Source of the DNA: Dipteronia dyeriana
Lineage: Eukaryota; Streptophyta; Magnoliopsida; Sapindales; Sapindaceae
Assembly: GCA_032871835.1 (NCBI GenBank)
Contig: CM065296.1
Coordinates: 12,912,001 to 12,976,000, forward strand
Length of the DNA: 64,000 nt
Reading direction: 5' to 3'
The position numbers and the translations under genes were made by a program. Positions 33,601 through 45,027 of this stretch are shown here, piece by piece (position 1 is the first letter of the stretch; each line of letters starts with the position of its first letter). A model generated the notes under the pieces. The model did no database searches. It was not told where the DNA came from and saw only the letters and a program-made list of their open reading frames with translations.

Positions 33601-35282
33601 ACATGTGGGATAGCTTTGAGGCTATATATCAATTATGTTAAGAATTCTTGCTTGCTAGCTTTGAATACTCCATGTATTGATATGAACTCGGTTATCTCAC
33701 ATCATGATTGTTATGATGGTCAAAATTTGTTTATTAACTTTAAAAGAAGTTCTTTTGTTATATGTGTTTATTGAGTTGAGATATTATGCTTTTTATACTC
33801 TTGTTGTGAAACATCGTCAATTTGGTGTCATGAGGACATTCAAGGCAAGAGTGCTCATAAAAAGGGCGGAAGTATGATATTTGGTGAATATAATGTGCAA
33901 AAAGGTATCTCTATACTCTAATGCATATTCTCTTAGATATTTATCTTTTGACTCAATTTTTGATACACATCTCATAGCATGCCATATTAGAGAATTTTGT
34001 ATAGCATACATATGGTTATCATTGACATTTGCTATTTTAGTATCTAATAGTGATATTGTTCACATTGATCTTAACTTTGATGATTGTTTGTGTATAGTAT
34101 ATTGAGTGGTATTACTTGAAAATATGAGCTTCATATTCTTTGAAAGCTACCCATTAGAGAAGTAATGATCTTGAATAAGTCTCTACTTATTGCTCTTAGA
34201 TCATGTGCTTATGAGCTATAAAATCTTGGTTTTCTAAAATTGCATCTTGCTTCTCTTATATGTTTTGCTAGTAGGTTGAGTTTACTAATATGTAAACATT
34301 GGATACACCTTGAAGTTTTTATGCTTAAGTACATTTAAAATGACCTATGGTTAGTATCCATTTTGCTTCGGCAATTACATAGAACTCAACGAGCACCTTC
34401 ATGAAAAGGGCTACACATATTGGTTGTGAAAGCTACCCAATGTTGGAAAGAGCTACACCATTGTGATGAGTGAAAGCCATCATTAAGTGAATTTTGTTTA
34501 TGTAAAAAAAATGGAAAAATCAAAGAAGTGTTTAAAGGAATTCATAAAAAAAATCTTTGATTCAAAGCCTAAAAAGAAAAGGAAGAATTCTTAAAAAAAA
34601 GTTTAGTTGAAAATTAAATGAGCTCGGGTTGAAAAACAGAAATGGGATGACGAGCCACATGCACACACACGCTCATATGTTGAAATCTATTCTCTTAAAA
34701 GCAAAAATTTATATGATATTCGGTTTGACTTTTTATGGAAAAAGCTTAAGATGAATAGTTGTTGGAAATTGTTTGCATGTTGATTATCAAACAACTTCTT
34801 GATATATATTTGAAGCATATCTCTCACACACACACACTTTGTTTATGAGTATGATGATATCTTTGCAATTGTTGAAGAATTATGAGAGAACTTGAGAGAA
34901 CTTGAAAAATCTTTGTGTATCTCTCTTAGCATATGAAGCTTATTTTGTTGATATTTCTTCAAATTGCTTGAATGTGTGATTGTGTGAACATCTTTGTGAA
35001 CCTTATGCTATCATGAATTTTAGTTATAGCATTTATCAAGGGGGAGCATTGTATGCTAGACATTGTTCTCTTTTATGATATGTTCACATGCTTCATTTTG
35101 TTACATGTTGGCATATTTTGACTTAATGATACTTGTAAGATATTACTCACTATCTTTGTCTTGCATGATGATTCATTCTTAAGTCATATGTCATTATGTT
35201 TATATATTTGTGACTAATATGTTTGTTTTGTCTTTCACTCACTTTTGTTGTATGTATATAGCATCTTATTTCACAAGAACAA
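33601..35282 (+). other. Sirevirus-like interior where pol is expected
   Basis: About 1.7 kb of AT-rich DNA with only short chance ORFs. I looked for protease, integrase, RT and RNase H motifs on both strands and saw none. A purine tract AAGGGGGAG at 35,038-35,046 precedes the next ORF. Confidence 0.65.
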
Positions 35283-36382
35283 ATGGAAAGAACTAAGGTT
35301 ACCGGAAGTGGAAATCAATCGAATCCCATTGTGAAAACCAAGTGTACCTCAAAGGGATCCAAAGCTTCAAGGTCAAAGGATTTAGGGATCTTTGCAACTA
35401 AAAAGATATTTCAAAAGAGAGGCATTGACTTAGGTAAATGTAAAGATTTTTATGTTCTTAAATGCATTAAGGATAGAAATTGGGAATCTTGGGTGAGCAT
35501 GCTAGGAATATTGAATGACACTATTGTTAGAGAATTTTATCATGAATATAGAGAGAGTGACACCTTATTGGATGCTTTGATGGAGATTAGGGTGTTGTGT
35601 TTAGGGTTAACCCGGTAAACATTAACAAGTTTCTTGGGCTATCTAGTGATATTGATTAAAACTTTCTAGATGTTGATATCATTGAGAATCTTAATATCAA
35701 GGGTAGAACTCTATGTGACAATGCTTCTTTTAAGTGGAAAGGTAGAGCATATATTAGTCAACATGAGTTAACTAAGGCAAGTGCATTTTGGCATCTTTTT
35801 ATTTGCACAAATATTATTGGATCTTCGAATTCAACCGAGTTGAATAAAGACAAGATCAAAATAGTATATGTCTTGGTGACTAATCAACCTATAAACCTTG
35901 GGGATTTGTTTATGTTTTACTTAGATAATGCCGCTTTCTCAACTAGAGGAGATAAGAAGCTTTCATTACCGGGTTTATAACTTCTTTGTGTTTAGCTCGT
36001 GGTGTTCAAAGTAGTGGAGATAACTTCTTTGTGTTTAGCTCGTGGTGTTCAAAGTAGTGGAGATGATATGTTGGACCCTTGAAAAAGTATAGTGATAAAC
36101 ATGTGTCATACATGTCATATAAGAATAAGGGTAAGACATGTGATACTTTTGGACTATTTAGTAGTCCACAAGTTGATTGTTAAGAGACTAGCATAAACAT
36201 TCTTCCGGATTGTGCTTTACATTTGAAGAAGAAGGTTGATGAGCTTAGTGCTATAGTTGAAAAACAAGATGCTAGAATAAAAGAGTTGGAGGAGTGTATT
36301 GCCTCAAGTTCAAGACCACCTCTCATGCATTATGTTAGGTCAACTACACACACATCTTTCTTTGGTGGATCTAGTAGCTAGT
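35283..36382 (+). pseudogene. ORF with plant-transposon/env-like domain and C-terminal coiled coil
   Basis: Begins at ATG 35,283 with a basic N-terminus (GSKASRSKDLGIF). After a frameshift near 35,600 the reading gives VVFRVNPVNINKFLGLSSDI, KGRAYISQHELTKASAFWH and a hydrophobic stretch around LGDLFMFYL. This resembles the domain Pfam calls 'putative plant transposon protein', and the position matches the env-like ORF of some Sireviruses. The C-terminus reads LKKKVDELSAIVEKQDARIK, a coiled coil, ending about 36,380. A 43-bp tandem duplication (35,977-36,062) and stops break it. No function is known for such ORFs. Confidence 0.6.
35977..36062 (+). repeat. 43-bp tandem duplication within env-like ORF
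   Basis: ATAACTTCTTTGTGTTTAGC... occurs at 35,977 and 36,020, identical over the unit. 43 is not a multiple of three, so it shifts the frame. Confidence 0.95.
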
Positions 36383-36430
36383 ATTTGAGTCTCATGGTAT
36401 GTTTCTTACCTTTTGGCATCATTTCATGTC

Positions 36431-36446
36431 AAAAAGAGGGAGAAAG
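36431..36446 (+). promoter_or_regulatory. Extra purine tract of Sirevirus type
   Basis: TTTTGGCATCATTTCATGTC followed by AAAAAGAGGGAGAAAG resembles the conserved purine-tract block of Sireviruses. Another lies at 36,573-36,582 (GAGGGGGAGA). Confidence 0.55.
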
Positions 36447-36837
36447 AGTTGTTAAGAGTTGCTAGTTACTTAGTTTCCTTTTTATGTTGTTTTTGTGAAA
36501 TTTTGAACTTTCAATGACATGTAATAATTAGTCTTAAGATTTGGTTAAGAACTCTTGTATTTGGCATGTATTGAGGGGGAGATACATGTATTTGTGGACT
36601 TAATTGTATATTCTTATCCATATTATATGTTTCCATTTGTTGTTTTTCTCTTGTATATGCATTGTTCTTTGAGATGATTTGTAGGTTGCTTCAAGAGAAG
36701 ATCAAGATGAAGTTCAAGAGTTGGTGAAGATTAGTTATAGGAATCTTACTCATTGTAATGTGAGGGAGTGATTTTGTGACCTATCTTCATTTTTATATTT
36801 ATAGTAAATGTATAGGTGTTTTGATATGGAATTTGCC

Positions 36838-36849
36838 AAAGGGGGAGAT
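36838..36849 (+). promoter_or_regulatory. Sirevirus-like polypurine tract
   Basis: AAAGGGGGAGAT directly before the TGTTAGG start of the 3' LTR. Confidence 0.85.
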
Positions 36850-37674
36850 TGTTAGGTTTTATTTTGTGTTAGCATTTATTCCATATCAAAATGATGTTTA
36901 CTTGTAATGATTTAGTTGTTTAGATTCATGATGATTCGAGCTTCAAGGAAGAAGAAACAACAAGTCAAGGCAAGTTCTAGGTCTTCAAAGAGAAAGGATG
37001 CAATTTGGTTATACAAAGGAATACTAAGACCTTATCATTCTCTTACAAGGCTTAGGCACACACACACATATCATACATGTGTGTCCCTGCATTGTGTGCA
37101 CCATTATAGGCACACACACATATCATACATTTGTGTCCCTGCATCGTTGTGCACCATTATAGGCACACATATACAATTCATTCATATGTGTCCCTGCATC
37201 ATTGTGCACCATGTATAACACATTCACACACTTGAAGATGAATGCTCATGCATTTGTATGAAAATAATATTTTTTGGAATATGCATGATTGGAAACTATC
37301 TCTATGTAGTTTGCATTCTAGTGTGAATTGTGTTTGTGTGTGTATATATTCAGTATAACATGGATATTGAACTTGGATTTAGTCTTAAATCATTCTTGAT
37401 TTAGTTCCGGTCATTTCGGTTACTCATACTATTTATTTCAAGTTCTAAGTCAAAAGATACTACACTTTCAACTCATGTTTCATACATTATCTTCGTCTTT
37501 GTATATCGAGTCGAATTATTATTTTCTGGATTGAGTATCTTATATGTACATGTCCATGTGAGAGTTACAGTTTTTAATCCGTAAATGTATTCAAATTCCG
37601 AGTTTGGAGGCTGAAGCACGGTCGAAGAATGTGAAGGAAGGTCGAATGAGAAAGAAGCAAGCAATGTCTTCTTT

Positions 37675-37752
37675 CCCGAGATGGCGCGTGGCCATCTCGG
37701 GGCAGAAGGCTTGCTGCCCCGAGATGCCCATGCACCATCTCGGGCAGCAAGC
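37675..37752. repeat. Double palindrome in 3' LTR U3
   Basis: Hairpin 1 at 37,675-37,701 and hairpin 2 at 37,709-37,752, with the same arms as in the 5' LTR. Differences between the two LTRs fall mainly in the loops. Confidence 0.9.
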
Positions 37753-37809
37753 TTGCTTGGCTTCATCTTGCCCCTCTTGGTCATTTCACATGTCCAAGTT
37801 TCTCACTCC

Positions 37810-37817
37810 TTTATAAA
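37810..37817 (+). promoter_or_regulatory. Sirevirus-like 3' LTR TATA box
   Basis: TTTATAAACTC, same context as in the 5' LTR. Confidence 0.6.
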
Positions 37818-38727
37818 CTCTTTCCCTCTCACATTTCATTCTAAGAAGAAATTTAAAAAAAGTGTGCAGAAATTTTCTCTCTAAATTTTCTCACCTTCCA
37901 AACACCATAACTTCTTCATTTTAACTCTGATTTGAGTGATTCAAAGTTGAGAGTGTTCATATATTCATCCTCTATCTTTTCTCTGAAGGTTTGAGTTACT
38001 TTTACGTTTTTTGTTGGTGTCTAATCATACAAAATCGGGACTGCACCTAAATCAACTAAGGTATTGATTTTCTCTCAAAGTTTTCTTTTAAAACTTCATC
38101 AATTGCCTTGGGTTTTCTTCTTCTACTTATATTTGTATATTGTGAGTGTTTTGAACACTTTCAAAGCTAGATTGAGTTTCAATTGAAATCATACATGTTG
38201 AGTTAGGTTTTGATTTTACCTATGTTATCACATGTTTGGGATTGTATTTTGATAGCTTTGATTCTAGGACAATTTTATGATCTTTGATTGATTGATTTTG
38301 TGAAAAATAGTTCCTCACATGTATTAGGCTCTCTTGGCCGAAATTCTCACATAATACATGTGCTTATGTTCTTTTGAGCTATTCATGCGATTTGTTGAAT
38401 CTATGATTAGTAATATGCTCTAGAACTTTAGCTTAAATCTTATTGACATTGTCATATGATTTTAGCATATTTTAGGTTTATGTGATTTAAGCTTGATCTT
38501 GTGATTTGTTGAACATATCTTATGATTCAAGTTTAGATGTATGCATGTATCTAGGTTATGATTGTTATTGAACATATCTTACAAGATCTAGATTGTTTAT
38601 ACATGCATGATTAACTAGACTATATGTGATTTGTGCATTCATGCTCATGTCGAGTATTTTCCATAGGATGTGTTGGTCATAGCATACTATGTTGCGTGCT
38701 TGTTTGCATTTTGCATTCATTATCACC

Positions 38728-39030
38728 TAGATGACTTGTGAGAAGGAAGCCTTGACAATAGGTGTGAGACCTATGGTGTTGAGCAAGAAGTCTTGGCAAG
38801 AGGTGTGAAGTCTTGGATTGTCGAGCAAGGAAGTCTTGACTAGGGTCGGGAGGATCCGGATAGTCGAGCAAGAAGTCTTGCCTAGAGTTGGGAGAACTCG
38901 GATAGATGAGCAAGAAATTCTTGACTAGAGTCGTGAGGACTTAGATGAGCAAGAAGTCTTGCCTTGGGTCGTGAGGATCCGGATAAGGTGAGCAAGGAAG
39001 TCTTGAAAAAAGATGTGAAGCCTTAGATTG
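38728..39030 (+). repeat. Tandem array (about seven units) in 3' LTR
   Basis: Units of about 40-44 bp with GAGCAAGAAGTCTTG and GTGAGGATCCGG or variants; the 5' LTR has three. Confidence 0.85.
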
Positions 39031-39503
39031 TTGAGCATGGGGCGGCAACTTTTAGAGTAGGATAGGAGGGTAGTTTCTAGGTGAAGAGGTCACTTGATAG
39101 ATTGTACTTGTCTTATCTACTAGTGGATTTTGTTTACCGGTGGCTGCTAGCCCGTGGATGTTTCCTCTTCGGAGGTGTACCACTTTATATCTTGTGTCAA
39201 CTTTTCTCTATCCCTATCTCTCTAATATTTGTATTGTGGATAGAACTATCTATGGATGTTGACTTCCTTTCTATAAAATTGATTGTGTATGTGTTACAAT
39301 TACTTATTTGTATCACACTTTACTTGTGTTTATATATTGATTAATTGTCTTTAATTAATATATATATTGTGATACAAGCAATCTAGAGGGACAAACTTTT
39401 GTTTGTTTCTAAGGGAGTGAAAAAAGGTGTCTAACCTATTCACCCCCCCTCCCCATCCCCCCTCTAGGTTAGCCTTGAGCGTTTAACCGTGATTGTATTT
39501 TTA

Positions 39504-39508
39504 GAAAG
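39504..39508 (+). repeat. Target-site duplication GAAAG, right
   Basis: Identical to 28,981-28,985. Confidence 0.9.
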
Positions 39509-39690
39509 CACCAGTAAAGTCAAGGAACAGATACAAATACTGTGATTTCTATGAGGATGTGGGGCATAACACTTTGGAGTGTTTCAGTTTACATAACCAG
39601 ATCAAAACACTAGTGAGAGGTGGCTGCTTGGTGGAATTCTTGCAGCAAGTTTGAGATTGCATCCACACAGGCAAGGAGGTACATGTCGAG
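39504..39690 (+). pseudogene. Tat-2 gag, 3' part (zinc-knuckle-like)
   Basis: Resumes the gag interrupted at 28,985. It reads APVKSRNRYKYCDFYEDVGH, NTLECFSLHNQIKTLVRGG and CLVEFLQQV, matching the CxxH...C nucleocapsid motif of Tat gag, with Tyr where the relatives' first His usually sits. This confirms that the Sirevirus-like element split one gene. Confidence 0.75.
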
Positions 39691-39889
39691 ATTTGAGAGG
39701 ATATAGAGAAAAGAAGGGGAAAAGATAAAGGTCTGATGTAGCAAATCCAGGTCATGCACACCACAGTGGGGGACCTACCTTGGTTGGGACCTCCAATAAT
39801 TCTAGAAAGAATCATACTAGAAAGATACCCCGAATTGAAGAAGGGTGAGATATCTTTAACGTAGATCGGAGCTTGGTAGGAACCTTCTA

Positions 39890-40340
39890 GTTAACTCAAA
39901 TTATATTCACTGAGGAGGATGTACATAACACCATGCAACCACATGATGATCTAATGGTGGTCACAGTATAGATTGCCAACTGCTTGGTTCACCGCGTGCT
40001 GATTGATACACGTAGCAGTGTGGACATCCTCTTCAAGGACGCTCTGGAAAAATTTAATCTGAAATGATGGTGCTACAACAGTTGCACCACTCCACTGTAT
40101 GGCTTTACTGGGGACTCGATTGTACTAGTTGGGTATGAGATCTTACCAGTGACAATTGGGACTGCAACCCTCCAACGGAATCTCATGACTAACTTTGTTG
40201 TTGTCGACACTCCCTCAGCCTATAACGCTATTCTTAGGAGGCCTTTCCTATTGTTCCCTCAAAGGGGTGTTGTTGATCTACCACAATTCCTGAAGTTTCC
40301 GATAGAGAACGAGGTATGCGAGGTTCGTGGTGACTAATTG
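39890..40340 (+). pseudogene. Tat-2 protease domain, active site altered
   Basis: Reads VLIDTRSSVDILF at about 39,995-40,035, where the expected Gly of the D-x-G site is Arg, followed by the 40,149-40,337 ORF with NFVVVDTPSAYNAILRRPFL. The position and the AIL(G/R)RPFL motif identify a Tat protease; it should be inactive. Confidence 0.75.
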
Positions 40341-40800
40341 GCAAGTGCTACGCCTTGTCCACTCACCCGGTGGTTCTAGCCAAACAACGTGTGCAGGTAT
40401 CAATTATACAGGAACATGTATCATCAAAGAAGGATCTCGATACCCTGGATACCATAGAAAAGGCTGGAGCAGCAATGGAGGAGCCCGAGTTAGAGATCCA
40501 GCTTGAAGAAGTGATAGAGGAAGATAGAGGAAGATAGAAGAAGATAGAGGAAGATAGAGGATGGGTCGTTGGCCACCCGATTGATGCATTCAAGGAAGTA
40601 CCAGTCAGGGAGGATGATCCCTCCAGGTAGTCAAAATCGAAGCCGCATTAAAAGTATGAGTTAAGGAAGGATTGATCCAGGTACTCTGTGAGTATAACGA
40701 TATCTTTGGTTGGAGTCAAGACGAGATGCCAGGAATCCCGTCAAATAGAAGAGACAGCATTTCAATCCTAATAGAAATGCTATGGTCTAGAAAGAGGTCA
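40341..40800 (+). other. Tat-2 protease-RT linker
   Basis: Acidic low-complexity linker (EKAGAAMEEPELEIQLEEVI), including a short GGAAGATAGA-type tandem repeat at 40,518-40,561, then YNDIFGWSQDEMPGI at about 40,690, the usual RT entry motif. Confidence 0.6.
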
Positions 40801-40805
40801 ACAAA

Positions 40806-41400
40806 ATGTTGAAAGTTAGATTCATCTGGGAATCCCGATACCCGGAGTGGATCACTAACGTGGTCATGGTCACTAAAGCCAATAGAAAGTGGTGTATGTG
40901 TGTCGACTATACTGACTTGAACCGCGCTTGTCCAAAAGATAGCTTTCCACTACTGAAGATCAACCAGCTGGTAGACTCCACATCAGGTAACAAACTCTTA
41001 AGCTTCATTGATGCATTCTCGGGGTATAATCAGATCGTGATGCACCCTGCAGACCAAGACAATACCAGCTTCATTATCGGACAGGGCATTTACTACTATA
41101 AGGTCATGCCCTTTGGTCTCAAGAATGCATAAGCCACTTACCAACGACTGGTCAACCGGTTGTTCAAGCATGAGATAGGAAGAACGATGAAGGTTTATAT
41201 AGATGACATGATCACCAAGTCAAATATGGCTTACCAGCACAAGGACTACCTCTGTCGAACTTTCCAAATCATCAGGGAAAATCAGATGAGGTTGAACCCT
41301 ACCAAATGCACCTTTGGGGTAACTGTGGGGAAATTCCTTGGATTCATGGTCAATGAGAGGGGAATAGAAGCAAACCTAGAAAAATCAAAGCCATCCTAGA
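40806..41400 (+). pseudogene. Tat-2 reverse transcriptase
   Basis: Two in-frame pieces. 40,806-41,132 has YPEWITNVVMVTKANRKWCM, CVDYTDLNRACPKDSFPL, FIDAFSGYNQIVMHP and VMPFGLKNA. 41,160-41,399 has the catalytic VYIDDMITKS and LNPTKCTFGVTVGKFLGFMV. The core is nearly complete, with both catalytic motifs intact and one TAA stop at about 41,131. This is the best preserved Tat RT of the three. Confidence 0.9.
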
Positions 41401-41419
41401 CCTAGAATCCCTCATATCT

Positions 41420-41990
41420 CTTAAGCAAGTATAGATATTGACCGGTTGAGTAGCAGCACTCACCCATTACATATCACGATTGACCGACAAGTGCCTCCCT
41501 ATTTTAAGGTAATTAAGCATGGGAAAAATATAAAGTGGGACCAAGACAATGAACAGGCCTTTCAGCCATTAAAGAAGTACCTAGCAAGCCCGTCGCTGCT
41601 AGTTAAGTCTGTACCTAGAGAAGAGTTGCAGACCTACATAGCTGTATCTAAGACAACAGTGAGTGGGGGCGGGGGGTAAAGATTGTGGGAATGTGGCTCA
41701 ACGGCCTATCTACTATGTTAGCCATGCTTTAACCAAGCTAGAGAAAAATTACACTCTCCTAAAGAAGCTTGTTTTCACCTTGGTGACATCGACAAAGAAG
41801 CTTCATAGGCTCATACGATCGCGTTAGTAACCTATCAACCTCTTTGCCAGTTCGTACAAATGCCTGACATATCTGGGAGGTTAGTACTCTAGGCTCTTGA
41901 AATCACTATGCTCGACATCAAGTACAAGGCTAGGACTACCATCAAGGCCCAAGCATTAACAGATTTTTTGGCCGAATTCTCAGCTCTTCC
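41420..41990 (+). pseudogene. Tat-2 RT connection and first RNase H
   Basis: 41,446-41,679 carries PPYFKVIKHGKNIKWDQDNE and LLVKSVPREELQTYIAVSKT. The following frame gives QRPIYYVSHALTKLEKNYTLL and then degenerate sequence up to ALTDFLAEFSAL. Several stops. Confidence 0.72.
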
Positions 41991-42049
41991 AGATCCTGGT
42001 ACCTCTACAAACCTGGATATGATCCCTAAGAGGATCAAGAGCTCGGTGA

Positions 42050-42470
42050 CTGGCTAGCTAACCGAAAGGTAAGGATCCTCTATACTAATGGACCATCTAG
42101 TCAAGCAGACAGCGGGGCGAGCATTGTCCTAATTGATCAAAAAAAAAATAGGATGCTGCCATTACTTCAGGTTTGAGTTCAAAGCCACCGATAATGAAAC
42201 AGAATACAAAGCTCTCTTAGCTGGGATGAGAGTAGCTATTGAATTGAGGGCTAATTACCTCAATGTGAAGAGTGATTTCTAACTAGTCGTCAACCGGGTC
42301 ACCGGGCTGAAAGGTAAAGGGTGACAATATGAAAGCTTACCTAGGATTTGTCCAGCAGCTCAAGGCCCGATTTACGGGGTTCAAGATAGAGTAGATTCCT
42401 CACCAAGAGAATCATTAAGCAGACATCCTAGCCAAGATAATTGCTAATGGGTGACAGATCCTACCTAAAG
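42050..42470 (+). pseudogene. Tat-2 second RNase H
   Basis: RKVRILYTNGPSSQADSGAS at about 42,064-42,123 has Asn where the first catalytic Asp (VDG) is expected. Then FEFKATDNETEYKALLAGMR and LNVKSDF follow in shifted frames. Position between RNase H and integrase supports the call. Confidence 0.68.
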
Positions 42471-42689
42471 GTGTACCTTTTCAGGTAATTTCCCAATTTA
42501 GCATAGCAGCAGGCAAGGAAGTTAGCTTGGTTGATCATCTTCCGTGATGGATGGATCCGATAGTTGTTTACCTCCAAGAAAAAAGGCTCCCACAGGACCC
42601 AGATCAAGCTCGAAAGCTTAAAAGAACATCAATCTGTTACTGTCTAGTAGACGGGAGTCTCTATTGCAGAGGAAGGTCTTTTCCCTTAC

Positions 42690-43770
42690 TCTGATGTTTA
42701 CACCCTGATTATTCTAGTTAGGCACTCAGGGAGATTCATTCGGGGGTTTGTGGGAACCATACCGGAGGAGAAGTGCTGGCATATCAGGTACTTCGCATGG
42801 GTTACTATTGGTCAACCATGCACCATGATGCGAGATTATTCATATAGTCATGTGGACTTTGCCAGAAGACATCTAATTTGAACCATCTACCTTCAGAGCG
42901 TCTCTCCACAATCGTTCACCATATCCCTTTGCTACCTAGGGAGTTGACTTGATCGGACCGCTCATAGTCAAGCAAAGCATGTTATAGTCGTGATCGACTA
43001 CTTCACCCGAAGTGTGGTATAACAGAGGAAGAAACCACTAACTTCATTAAGAAAAATGTTGTCTGCGAATTCGGTACCCCGATGATCATCATAAATGACC
43101 TTGGGAAGCAGTTCGATAATGTATAGTTCAGAGATTTTTGTGAAGGTCGAGGTATTGACCTCCGTTTTAATTCGATAGCTTATCCCTAAACCAATGGACT
43201 GGTAGAGGCTACCAAAAAAAAAATCAAAAAGATCTTGAAGAAGAAACTGCAGCAGAAAAAAAAAACAAATGGGTAGAAGAGCTTCCTGAAGTTCTCTTGG
43301 CTTATCGCACCACTAAGAGAACCATAACCGGAGAAACCCCTTGCTCTGTAGCTTTTGGAGTGGAAGTGGTCCTACCTATCAAGCACAAGCTAACCTCATT
43401 CAGAGTTTGACATTTCGAACCAGAAAGCAACGAGGTCAAGCTAAGGCCTAAATTGGACCTCTTAGAGGAAAAACAAGACAGGGTGGCAGAAAAGGTGACA
43501 AACTACCAAAGCTGTATTGTGAGATTTCAACAAGAAATAAAAGCCTACAGTGTCAAGGAAAGAGACCTGGTACTCTGAAGGGTGACCCAGAACACCAGGA
43601 TCCGGTCAGTCAGGGTTCGGGGTCCAAACTGGGAAGACACCTGGTGAAAGTAGTAGTCTAAAGTGGAGCCTATAAGCTAGAAGACATGGATGGGCGTCTA
43701 ATAGACCACACTTGGAATGCCAACCATTTGAGGAGGTTCTACCCATATACATGGGACTGTTAGACCGACC
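42690..43770 (+). pseudogene. Tat-2 integrase
   Basis: Zinc domain: REIHSGVCGNHTGGEVLAYQ and CGLCQKTS. Catalytic core pieces: VIVVIDYFTR, GTPMIIINDLGKQFD, GLVEATKKKIKK, WVEELPEVLLAYRTT and GETPCSVAFGVEVVLPIKH. C-terminal region: YSVKERDLVL and GAYKLEDMDGR near 43,670. Several stops and frameshifts. Confidence 0.82.
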
Positions 43771-43920
43771 GATTCTACCTGGAATCAGTATCGTATTAAT
43801 ATTTTATGAACATTTTATACTTCCATTTGATCATCAATAAAATCTTCATTTGTTCTACCGTCTTTATTTGTTTATATTTAGCCACGGAAATCTCGTCATG
43901 AACCGGTAATAACAATATAG

Positions 43921-44200
43921 CTACACTGATGCCTCGGTCGGGCAGTACCCCCACTAAGAAGGGTCTGAGTGTAAGTCCATAGTTGCCTGTCAGGTCTCGA
44001 GACCAGGATATCTATACAGCACTCTTGATGCCCTTGGTCCCCTAAGAAGGGTATGAGTGTAAGTGTATAGTTGCCAGACAGATCACGAGACCAAGATAGC
44101 CAAAATGGCACTCCTGATGCCTTGGAGGGGTTACGACCCTTAAGAAGAATCTAAGTATAAGTGCACAGTTGCCTGCTAGATCAAGATCGTCATAGTACCG
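43921..44200 (+). repeat. Tandem repeats in Tat-2 3' region
   Basis: Three diverged units. TAAGAAGGGTCTGAGTGTAAG at 43,955 recurs at 44,043 and 44,141 (spacings 88 and 98 bp), each followed by an AGTTGCC and a GAT/GAGACCA.GATA block, and each preceded by a GATGCC...GG segment. Confidence 0.82.
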
Positions 44201-44229
44201 ACTCTCTCTAGTACATGGATGATGGGTAC

Positions 44230-45027
44230 CTTGATTAAACTTGACTAACTTTTTTCGCCTAAGTACCAAAAATCCTAACAGTAGGAATGCCTAGTACCTC
44301 GATTCTCCCATACAAAAAAATCAGTGTAGTTGAAGGTTAAATAAATATCACCTTAACCAATTACCTTGATAACCTAGTACATGTCATTTATTTACTCTAG
44401 TTATCCTTTCACCTATTTTTAAGTTGTTTTGTGTTTCAGGGTCAATTTAAACTAGGCATGCACTAGGGACTTGAAGTAATGGCAATGAACATCTCAGCCA
44501 AGGTATCATCTGAGTAATAGGGTACCTCGATGAAAGGAGGTCCCTGGTTCCTAAGAACTTGCTACACATAATTTCACCCCAGTCTTGATACATGGATGGT
44601 CTAAGCCACTAGTGCAGCATCTTGAAGGAACTAGAAGTCCACCCAAACAGAGACCCTTATGTATTACAACTCATGGGATTAATTTTTTACTAAGCACCTG
44701 GAGTTAGTACTAGTCATCTAGACAATGTGATTTCTGGCACTTGGTAGACTTTAAATTTTTTCTTGCATTACCATATTCTATGTAAGTCAGGTATACATAA
44801 GTGATGAAATTCTATGATAAAGTCAAGAGATTGAGCGGTATAAATCCAATCGAAGGAAGGTTCAACCAGGTACGAGAATGGAAAGAATGAGGACTTTTCT
44901 TTTCAAACTAAGCAGGGAGCCCATCCCCTGCTATCAGACTACACCTATGTAATATATATATATATATGTATAAAAAGAAAAATGACATGATAAAGTTGTT
45001 TCCTTCTTTTTCTTGATCAAGCACTGT
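44230..45027. other. Tat-2 spacer between tandem repeats and antisense gene
   Basis: Non-coding. Holds an AT dinucleotide run at about 44,953-44,966. No ORF or motif recognised. Confidence 0.5.

Larger units (their letters stand above)
28986..39503 (+). mobile_element. Sirevirus-like non-autonomous LTR element: gag plus env-like ORF, no pol
   Basis: Two long LTRs (2,470 and 2,654 bp), perfect 5-bp target-site duplication GAAAG, primer site TGGTATCAAAGA and purine tract AAAGGGGGAGAT show a typical retrotransposon of 10.5 kb. The interior encodes a copia/Sirevirus-type gag with an extended coiled-coil tail and, 1.7 kb later, an ORF with a plant-transposon/env-like domain. No protease, integrase, RT or RNase H motif was found between them. 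Several extra purine tracts and an LTR palindrome fit published Sirevirus features. Mobilisation would need enzymes from an autonomous relative. Confidence 0.85.
36850..39503 (+). repeat. Sirevirus-like 3' LTR
   Basis: Begins TGTTAGGTTTT and ends GATTGTATTTTTA (CA changed to TA). It is 184 bp longer than the 5' copy, mostly because of four extra units in the tandem array at 38,728-39,030. It also holds the palindromes (37,675-37,752) and a TATA box (37,810-37,817). Confidence 0.93.

Noticed and set aside
33576..34105. Short ORFs in the Sirevirus-like interior as pol remains
   Set aside because: None shows protease, integrase, RT or RNase H motifs; composition is that of AT-rich non-coding DNA.
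38728..39030. Regular repeats with spacer-like gaps resembling a CRISPR array
   Set aside because: Units are contiguous and diverged, lie in an LTR, and the genome is a plant.
43896..44269. Two overlapping - strand ORFs
   Set aside because: They lie over tandem repeats in the Tat-2 3' region, and their similarity comes from the repeat units.
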